In this document: positions 53,594-64,000 of the stretch, piece by piece
How positions within the stretch are numbered: the first letter of the stretch is position 1
Layout: every line of letters begins with the position of its first letter
NCBI GenBank assembly: GCA_030695945.1
Contig: JAUYOG010000053.1
Span: 146,416 to 210,415 of the forward strand
Length of the DNA: 64,000 nucleotides
Direction: 5' to 3'
Source of the DNA: Ramlibacter sp.
GTDB taxonomy: Bacteria; Pseudomonadota; Gammaproteobacteria; Burkholderiales; Burkholderiaceae_C
Notes under the pieces: model-generated
What the model was told of the DNA's origin: nothing
What the model saw: only the letters and a program-made list of their open reading frames with translations
Database searches by the model: none
Position numbers and translations under genes: made by a program

Positions 53594-54283
53594 TCAGCCG
53601 CCGCGCTTACCCCGGGAGAGGTCCACGCCGAGCTGCTTGAGCTTGCGGTAAAGGTGGGTGCGCTCCAGGCCCGTCTTTTCGGCCACGCGCGTCATCGATC
53701 CGCCCTCCTTGGCCAGGTGAAACTCGAAGTAGCACTTCTCGAAGTCATCCCGCGCGTCGCGCAACGGCTTGTCCAGCTCGAACAGCTGCCGGGCCTGCGG
53801 CCCCATTTCGACGGCAGGCGGCAGGCTTTGTCCGCCGGTCATCGCCGCCTCGACAGTGAGCTCGGCCACTGGCGCCGGCGATACGCCGGCGATGCCGGGC
53901 TTGCGCGGGCTTGCGCCGTTGCCGCGCGTGAGGCCCGCCTCCACGGCCTTGAGCAGCTTCTGCATGGTGATCGGTTTTTCCAGGAACGACTGCGCGCCGA
54001 TCTTGGTGGCCTCCACCGCGGTTTCGATGGTGGCGTGCCCACTCATCATGATGACCGGCATGCTGAGCAGGCCGGTCGTGGACCACTCCTTGAGCAGCGT
54101 GACGCCGTCGGTGTCCGGCATCCAGATGTCCAGCAGGACGAGATCGGGGCGGGAGCGCCCGCGCGCGGCGCGAGCCTGCGCCGCGTTTTCAGCGAGTTCG
54201 ACGTTGTGCCCCTCGTCGTTGAGGATTTCCGAGAGCAGGTCGCGTATGCCCAGTTCGTCGTCGACCACCAGTATGTTTGCCAT
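53594..54283 (-). CDS. NtrX-like response regulator without AAA+ domain
   Basis: A 229-residue regulator. The receiver domain has the acidic pair at VVDDE, phospho-acceptor Asp52 in LVLLDIWMPDTDG and Lys in FLEKPIT. After a linker with no sigma-54 AAA+ module, a Fis-type HTH follows (GGSMTRVAEKTGLERTHLYRKLKQLG, in parts). Full-length NtrX carries a central AAA+ domain, so this form should act without sigma-54 ATPase activity. It lies next to the NtrY-like kinase gene, 63 bases after it. Confidence 0.85.
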   Translation of the reverse strand: MANILVVDDELGIRDLLSEILNDEGHNVELAENAAQARAARGRSRPDLVLLDIWMPDTDGVTLLKEWSTTGLLSMPVIMMSGHATIETAVEATKIGAQSFLEKPITMQKLLKAVEAGLTRGNGASPRKPGIAGVSPAPVAELTVEAAMTGGQSLPPAVEMGPQARQLFELDKPLRDARDDFEKCYFEFHLAKEGGSMTRVAEKTGLERTHLYRKLKQLGVDLSRGKRGG

Positions 54284-54346
54284 TTCTTTCCTGAAAACCG
54301 TCTCGTCACTTACCGAGGCCGAGCGCCGCCGGGCCGGGGGCTGTTG

Positions 54347-56635
54347 TTATGCCGCAACTGCGAATGATAGCGATACTTGGGCCCCCGCAACGACGCCGTT
54401 TTCGATTCGGTTTTTCAGATCGACACGGGCTCCGTGTTCGTCGGCGATCTTCTTGACCACGGCGAGGCCGAGACCCGTCCCCTTGGCCTTGGTCGTGACA
54501 TAGGGCTCGAAGGCGCGCTTGAGGATGTGGTCGGGGAAACCGCTGCCGGTGTCCTGCACGATCAGGCGCGCGCGGCGCGACGTTTCGTTCCACTGGGTCT
54601 TGATGACGACCTCGCGAAGGGTCGCCCCCTCGGTCGCGTCCTGCGCGTTCTGCAGCAGGTTGTGGATGACCTGTCGCAGTTGCTGCGAATCGCCCATGAC
54701 CTTCGGGCAATCGGGCTCGAGCTCCATGCGCACGGGCACATGCGCCGACGCATCGCCGCGCTCGCCGCCCTCGCGCGCATAGAGCTGCAGCACGTCGGCC
54801 ACCAGCGCATTGAGGTCCACCGGCTTGAGCTCGGCGGCGGGCAGGCGGGCGTAGTCGCGGAACTCGTTGACCAGCCGCTTCATCGCGTCCACCTGGTCCA
54901 CGATGGTCTGCACGGACTTTGTGACGATGGCCTGCTCCGCCTGGCCGACCTTGCCGGCGAGCTTCATCTCCAGCCGCTCGGCGGAGAGCTGGATCGGCGT
55001 CAGCGGGTTCTTGATTTCATGCGCGAGGCGCCGGGCTACTTCGCCCCAGGCCTGGGCGCGCTGCGCGGAAACGATCTCGGAGATGTCGTCGAACACCAGC
55101 AGCCGCGCGCCCTTGCCGGGAGCATCGGTGGGCATCTCGGCGCCACGCGCCACCAGCGTCAGCGCGTTCTGCGGCGAGCCCGGCTGCGCCGCGTCGAGCT
55201 CGAACGACTGCTGCCAGTGGTCCAGCCCGTGCTGTTTGCGCTCGTTCATGTACTCGTCGAACTGCTGCTGCACCGCGTTGCCGAAGGATTCCAGGCCCGC
55301 CACGCTGGCCAGCGGCTGGCCCTGGTACACGGCCAGGGGCACCCGCAGGATGCGCGTCGCCCCGGGGTTGGACGACTGGATGTTGCCCTTCTCGTCCAGC
55401 ACGATCACGCCGGCCGTGAGGTTGTCCAGGATGGTCTGCAGGTTGGCGCGGGCGGCGTTGACCTGGCCCATGCTGCGCTCCACCGCGGCACGCGCGTCGG
55501 CCAGCTGCTGCGTCATCTGGGCGAACGACCGCGTCAGGCCGCCGAGTTCGTCCTTGCCCTGCAGCGCCGGCTTGGGCGAGAGATCGCCGGCGGCCACTTC
55601 GCGCACGCCGGCCGCCAGCAGCAGAAGCGGCCGCGCCAGCTGGTTGCCCAGGATGATGGCCAGCAATACCGCCCCGAACACGGCCAGGAAGAGGCTCAAG
55701 GTCAAGGTGCCGATGTACATGCGGCGCAGGCCCTCGCGCGCCAGGGCGCGCTCCTGGTACTCGCGGTTGGCCTCCTGCACCGCGATCGCATTCGCGACCA
55801 GCGTCGGGGGCAGCATCTGGGTGGCCTGGAGGATGCGCGGCTCGCCGAGCACGCCCACGCTCGACTGGGACACCACCGCCATGGCCCGGACGCGCGCGTT
55901 GCTGACGGCGTTCGGCGCAGGGTCATCCAACCCCTCGATCACGGCCAGCGACCGCTGCGCCCGCACGTTACGCAGCTGCTGCGGCGTCGGGCGCTCGGGG
56001 TTGAGCTGGAAGCGTGACTGGCCGGCACTGGCGATGAGCTGCCCGGTGCCGCTCCACAAGGTCACGTCGTTGGCAGGTAGTTGCTCGCGCAACCGTTCCA
56101 GCGCGATCGGCGCGGAGGCGTCCGGTGTGTCCGCGAGCTGCACGGCGGCCGCGCGCGTCTTGCTGGCGAGGTCACTTGCCAGCGTGTCCAGGGTCGCACG
56201 GCCGAGGTTCAGCCCCGCGTCAAGCGCCCCCTCCACCTTGACGTCGAACCAGCTCTCGATCGAGCGGGAGACGAACTGGTAGGAGACGACGTAGATCAGC
56301 ATGCCCGGCAGGAAGCCCACCAGCGCGAAGATCGCGGCCAGCTTGACCAGCAGGCGGCTGCCAAACTTGCCGCGCCGCAGCCGCGAGACCAGGCGCACGC
56401 CGACCCAGACGATCACCAGCAGCAGCACCGCCGCCACGACCATGTTGATGATGAACAGGCGCCCGTAGTTGCGCTCGTAGAGCTCGCGGTTGCCCGTGGC
56501 TTGCGTCAGCAGGAACATGAGCACGATGCCGATCGCGGCGATCACCGCGACCGCGACGCCCACGGCCCAGCGGAACGCCGAGGAGCTGCGCAGCGGGAAG
56601 CGGGACGAGCGCTCGCCCGGGGTTTCGGTGCTCAC
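54347..56635 (-). CDS. NtrY-like membrane sensor histidine kinase
   Basis: A 762-residue kinase starting at GTG 56635, overlapping the DUF4390 stop. Three N-terminal membrane segments, a large periplasmic loop with a fourth segment, a HAMP domain (about 345-400) and a PAS domain (LQTILDNLTAGVIVLDEKGNI) precede the kinase core. The core has the His box RRLAHEIKNPLTPIQ, N box HNLLQNAQDA and G boxes DTGSGFPD and GTGLGLAVVKKI. It should phosphorylate the adjacent NtrX-like regulator, which may relate to nitrogen or redox status. Confidence 0.9.
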   Translation of the reverse strand: MSTETPGERSSRFPLRSSSAFRWAVGVAVAVIAAIGIVLMFLLTQATGNRELYERNYGRLFIINMVVAAVLLLVIVWVGVRLVSRLRRGKFGSRLLVKLAAIFALVGFLPGMLIYVVSYQFVSRSIESWFDVKVEGALDAGLNLGRATLDTLASDLASKTRAAAVQLADTPDASAPIALERLREQLPANDVTLWSGTGQLIASAGQSRFQLNPERPTPQQLRNVRAQRSLAVIEGLDDPAPNAVSNARVRAMAVVSQSSVGVLGEPRILQATQMLPPTLVANAIAVQEANREYQERALAREGLRRMYIGTLTLSLFLAVFGAVLLAIILGNQLARPLLLLAAGVREVAAGDLSPKPALQGKDELGGLTRSFAQMTQQLADARAAVERSMGQVNAARANLQTILDNLTAGVIVLDEKGNIQSSNPGATRILRVPLAVYQGQPLASVAGLESFGNAVQQQFDEYMNERKQHGLDHWQQSFELDAAQPGSPQNALTLVARGAEMPTDAPGKGARLLVFDDISEIVSAQRAQAWGEVARRLAHEIKNPLTPIQLSAERLEMKLAGKVGQAEQAIVTKSVQTIVDQVDAMKRLVNEFRDYARLPAAELKPVDLNALVADVLQLYAREGGERGDASAHVPVRMELEPDCPKVMGDSQQLRQVIHNLLQNAQDATEGATLREVVIKTQWNETSRRARLIVQDTGSGFPDHILKRAFEPYVTTKAKGTGLGLAVVKKIADEHGARVDLKNRIENGVVAGAQVSLSFAVAA

Positions 56636-57216
56636 CGCCCGCTCTCGACGGTCAGACGCTGGTTGCGCATGACCGCAATGTTCCAGTCCGCATGGCCCAC
56701 GGCGCCGATCTGGAACGGGCGCGGCAGCTGCGACACGTCCAGCCGGAAGCGGAAGTCGACGTTGTAGCGGGCATCGGGATCGAGTTCGGCGGATTCGGCG
56801 ATTTTCCAGTGCGAGATGTGCTGCACGGCGGCCATCGCCTCCTCGCGTGTGTCGAACGTCTGCCCGAGCGCCAGCCCTGAGTTGCCGATCGGGGTCGGCG
56901 ACACGACCAGCCTCCAGCGCCGGGTGAGCGGCTGGTAGGACAGGCGCATGTGGCGCGCGGCGATCGACACCTGTTTGTCGTACCAGTACCAGCGATCGCG
57001 GAAAACGACCGCCTCGGCCACGAAGAACATGGGGATGCCCTTGGCCAGCGCGTCGTCGATGACGGCGGGCATCTCGAACTTGACGTTGGCCGACAGCAGC
57101 ACGCCGTCTTCGATGCGTTCGACCCGAAGCTGGGTGATCTCCGTGGACGGCGCCGGTGCTTGCGCCAGCGCCGCCGCCGTCAAGGCAACCAGGCACCAGG
57201 CCGGCAGCAGGCGCAT
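56632..57216 (-). CDS. DUF4390 family periplasmic protein
   Basis: A 194-residue protein from the ATG at 57216, with a signal peptide (MRLLPAWCLVALTAAALAQA) and DUF4390 features: LSANVKFEMPAVIDDALAKGIPMFFVAEA, RDRWYWYDKQV and FDTREEAMAAVQHI. Function unknown. The family is typically found between rsmB and an ntrY-like kinase gene in betaproteobacteria, as here, and may modulate the kinase. Its stop overlaps the kinase start. Confidence 0.87.
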   Translation of the reverse strand: MRLLPAWCLVALTAAALAQAPAPSTEITQLRVERIEDGVLLSANVKFEMPAVIDDALAKGIPMFFVAEAVVFRDRWYWYDKQVSIAARHMRLSYQPLTRRWRLVVSPTPIGNSGLALGQTFDTREEAMAAVQHISHWKIAESAELDPDARYNVDFRFRLDVSQLPRPFQIGAVGHADWNIAVMRNQRLTVESGR

Positions 57217-57232
57217 CACGCGAACGAAATTC

Positions 57233-58600
57233 TCACGCAGGCGCAGGCCCTGCGCGTTTTTCCAGCAACGCGTAAAAAAATCCGTCGTGATCACCTTCCA
57301 GATTGTCCGGGACGGCATCGTCCTTTGCCCCGCTTTGGGGCAGTAAATGGCCGGGGGCGGGCCGCAAAGCTGCCTCTGTGTTGTGCGCAAGAAACGTTTG
57401 GACCTGGGCCTCGCCCTCGGCCCGGAACACCGAACACGTGCAGTACAGGAGGCGGCCGCCGGGCTTGAGCAGCGGCCACAGGACGTCCAGCAGGCGCGCC
57501 TGGACCGACGCCAGCTGTGCGATGTCGCTCTCGCGGCGCAGCCAGCGCACGTCGGGGTGCCGGCGCACGATGCCCGATGCCGTGCAGGGTGCGTCCAGCA
57601 GGATCGCGTCGAAAGGCTCGCCATCCCACCATCCGGAAGGCTGGCGCGCGTCGCCCGCAACCACCTGCGCCTGCAGCCCTTCCCGTTGCAGGTTCTCGCG
57701 AATGCGCTGGCACCGCAGGGGGTCGATGTCCAGCGCGATGACGTGTGCATCGGCCAGCTCCAGGATGTGGGCCGTCTTGCCGCCGGGCGCGGCGCAGGCA
57801 TCGAGGACGCGCAGCGGGGTGCCGCGGCTCCATTCATTCAACAGCAAGGGCGCGGCCAGCTGCGCAGCCGCATCCTGCACGGACACGACCCCGTCGTTGA
57901 AACCCGGCACGTCGTGCACGGGCCGCGGGCGCTCCAGCACGACGCCGTACTCGCCCACCGCCGAGGCCGCGATGCCGGCGGCGTGCAGCTCGCCCAGATA
58001 CTGCGCCTGGGTGGACCGGCGCCGGTTGACGCGCAAGGTCATGGGCGCCTGCCGGTTGTTGGCCTCCAGGATGCGCTCCCACCGCGCCGGATGGTCTTGC
58101 TTCAGCCGTTCGATCCACCATCGGGGATGGTTCCAGCGCGCCTCCGGATTCGCGTCGGTGGCGGCGACCAGGGCTGCGCGCTCGCGCAGGAAACGGCGCA
58201 GGCAGGCATTGATGAAACTGGCCTGGGCCCTGGCTCCCGCGCTGCGCTTGGCCGCCTCCACCGCCTGGTCCACCAGCGTGAAGACCTCGTAGGGCGCATC
58301 GTCTTCACGCCAGCACAGCGCCAGCGCGGTGCACAGCAAGGCGTCGGCTGGCCCGGGCGGCGGCCGGCTCGCGAGCACCCGTCGCAGCGCTTCGGCGCGC
58401 CCGAGCTGGCGCAGGGCCTGGAAAGCCAATGCCTGGGCTCCCGGGCGCAAGGATCCTTCGACATCGGCCAGGGCGGCGGTGCCGGACTGGCCGCCACGTA
58501 CGGCGGCCACCGCGCCGGCGGCCGCCTGGAGCAGCCGCCACAGGGGAATCGGCGCGGACGCCCCACCGGCCGAGGTTCGATCGCTGGCGGCTGCAGCCAT
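57233..58600 (-). CDS. rsmB: 16S rRNA (cytosine-967-C5) methyltransferase RsmB
   Basis: A 455-residue enzyme with an N-terminal NusB-like RNA-binding domain (about 15-165) and a C-terminal SAM domain. LDACAAPGGKTAHILEL binds SAM. Catalytic cysteines are in LDAPCTASGIVRRHPD and LLYCTCSVF. It methylates C967 of 16S rRNA. First of a tightly spaced run with DUF4390 and the NtrY-like kinase. Confidence 0.95.
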   Translation of the reverse strand: MAAAASDRTSAGGASAPIPLWRLLQAAAGAVAAVRGGQSGTAALADVEGSLRPGAQALAFQALRQLGRAEALRRVLASRPPPGPADALLCTALALCWREDDAPYEVFTLVDQAVEAAKRSAGARAQASFINACLRRFLRERAALVAATDANPEARWNHPRWWIERLKQDHPARWERILEANNRQAPMTLRVNRRRSTQAQYLGELHAAGIAASAVGEYGVVLERPRPVHDVPGFNDGVVSVQDAAAQLAAPLLLNEWSRGTPLRVLDACAAPGGKTAHILELADAHVIALDIDPLRCQRIRENLQREGLQAQVVAGDARQPSGWWDGEPFDAILLDAPCTASGIVRRHPDVRWLRRESDIAQLASVQARLLDVLWPLLKPGGRLLYCTCSVFRAEGEAQVQTFLAHNTEAALRPAPGHLLPQSGAKDDAVPDNLEGDHDGFFYALLEKRAGPAPA

Positions 58601-58609
58601 GGAGGTGTG

Positions 58610-59185
58610 TCAGCCTGCAACGGCGGCGGCCGATGGGCGAACGCCCCGGCCGGGCCTGAAACCGAACAGCCACGCGAGCAGCACCGCGGGGAACTGGGCA
58701 ATCGCGTCGTTATAGCGGCCCACCGCCTGGTCGAAGTGCTCGATGGCGGAATGGGTCTGCATGACGAGCTGCGCGCGCCGTGCCGTCAGCGTTTCCGGCA
58801 GGCGGGGGCCGGCCAGGTCATGGGCATCGTCGCGCTCGGCGCGCTCCCAGGCCATCGTGAACACGTCCTGGGCGGCGCTGAGCGCTGCAATGCCTTGCGG
58901 CTCCAGCGGTCGGGCGCGCGCCACGGCGAGCGAGGCTGCGAACTGCGCGGCCGCGCCGTGCAGGCCCGACCAGAAGCCCGGATCGCCGTCCAGCGGCGCG
59001 GGCTGCGTCGCCTCCGGCGGCGGCAGGCACTCGCGCACCAGCGCGACCTGCTTGGCAAGCTCGCCCTCCAGCGCCGCGAACGCCGTGTTGGCTTCCGCCC
59101 GCAGGCGCATCAAGCGGTTGTACGCACCCACGCCCCAGAACAGCAGGACCGCGGCAACGCTCCACAGAACGACGGAGGAAGGCAT
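58610..59185 (-). CDS. LemA-family membrane protein
   Basis: A 191-residue protein with one N-terminal membrane segment (VVLWSVAAVLLFWGVGAYN) followed by the LemA start NRLMRLRAEANTAFAALEGELAKQ and the conserved YNDAIAQFPAVLLAWLFGF. It has a helical-bundle cytoplasmic or periplasmic domain. Function is poorly defined. It ends 9 bases before the rsmB start. Confidence 0.82.
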   Translation of the reverse strand: MPSSVVLWSVAAVLLFWGVGAYNRLMRLRAEANTAFAALEGELAKQVALVRECLPPPEATQPAPLDGDPGFWSGLHGAAAQFAASLAVARARPLEPQGIAALSAAQDVFTMAWERAERDDAHDLAGPRLPETLTARRAQLVMQTHSAIEHFDQAVGRYNDAIAQFPAVLLAWLFGFRPGRGVRPSAAAVAG

Positions 59186-59201
59186 GGCCTCGCGCTAACC
59201 C

Positions 59202-59236
59202 AAAAAAAATGCCCAGCCCCGGAATGGGCTGGGCAT
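59202..59236 (-). terminator. Intrinsic terminator of rpoBC
   Basis: On the minus strand ATGCCCAGCCC pairs with GGGCTGGGCAT around a six-base loop and is followed by a run of eight T residues. It lies 22 bases after the rpoC stop, at the end of the ribosomal/RNA-polymerase operon. Confidence 0.93.
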
Positions 59237-59258
59237 CGAGTTTACGGTGAAACCGCGA

Positions 59259-63485
<4,227 letters not shown>

Positions 63486-63502
63486 GAATGTGACCTTCCT
63501 GA

Positions 63503-64000
<498 letters not shown>

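Overview
The window is GC-rich and densely coded. Gene content (Coq7, a C-terminal-Phe porin, TTT binding protein, a Gsp type II secretion cluster with divergent gspC, NtrYX-like pair between rsmB and tRNA-Phe, rpoBC) points to a betaproteobacterium of the Burkholderiales, most likely Comamonadaceae (Ramlibacter/Variovorax-like). The family-level placement is inferred from gene content and protein flavour, not from a search.

Region 1 (1-9247) is a long minus-strand catabolic operon behind a divergent LysR gene. In transcription order it holds an iron-sulfur subunit and two small membrane anchors of a succinate-dehydrogenase-like complex, a TctC-type binding protein, a two-subunit class I fumarase/tartrate dehydratase, the FAD subunit, a TauE/SafE exporter, SuyA-like and SuyB-like lyase subunits and the start of a SlcC-like hydroxyacid dehydrogenase. 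The last four recall the known sulfolactate set (SuyZ, SuyA, SuyB, SlcC). With the oxidase and hydratase they suggest a route for a C4 sulfonate such as sulfosuccinate. This is a hypothesis.

Region 2 (9243-20513) holds groESL with a sigma-32-like promoter and a perfect CIRCE element, a DUF805 protein, and a hexose-phosphate block: an AfuABC-like ABC importer in one operon with pgi, divergent from zwf-hexR, with a HexR-like site between them. Region 3 (20537-29385) is a dipeptide-type ABC importer with an embedded M20 amidohydrolase, a DUF3047 lipoprotein and a porin. Region 4 (29703-36084) has coq7, an OsmC protein, a probable small RNA with anti-Shine-Dalgarno loops, ilvA, a cobS with a degraded active-site motif, and a DnaQ-type exonuclease coupled to a CAP/CBS/DUF294 protein.

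Region 5 (36087-45602) is a type II secretion cluster (C divergent; G H I J K L M N D E) without gspF. Two small acidic, proline-rich proteins, a methyltransferase and a DUF2279 protein follow.

Region 6 (48784-53546) is a 4.7-kb mobile element inserted in the 3' end of tRNA-Phe and bounded by perfect 48-bp direct repeats. It carries an HUH rolling-circle Rep (inovirus-like), a DUF4224 protein and a tyrosine integrase. Next to the tRNA end is a translationally coupled pair: a trypsin-like protease and a small protein with a hydrophobic C-terminus. That pair is a candidate uncharacterised cargo, possibly defensive, system.

Region 7 (53594-64000) is core: an NtrX-like regulator without AAA+ domain, NtrY-like kinase, DUF4390, rsmB, LemA, rpoC and the end of rpoB.
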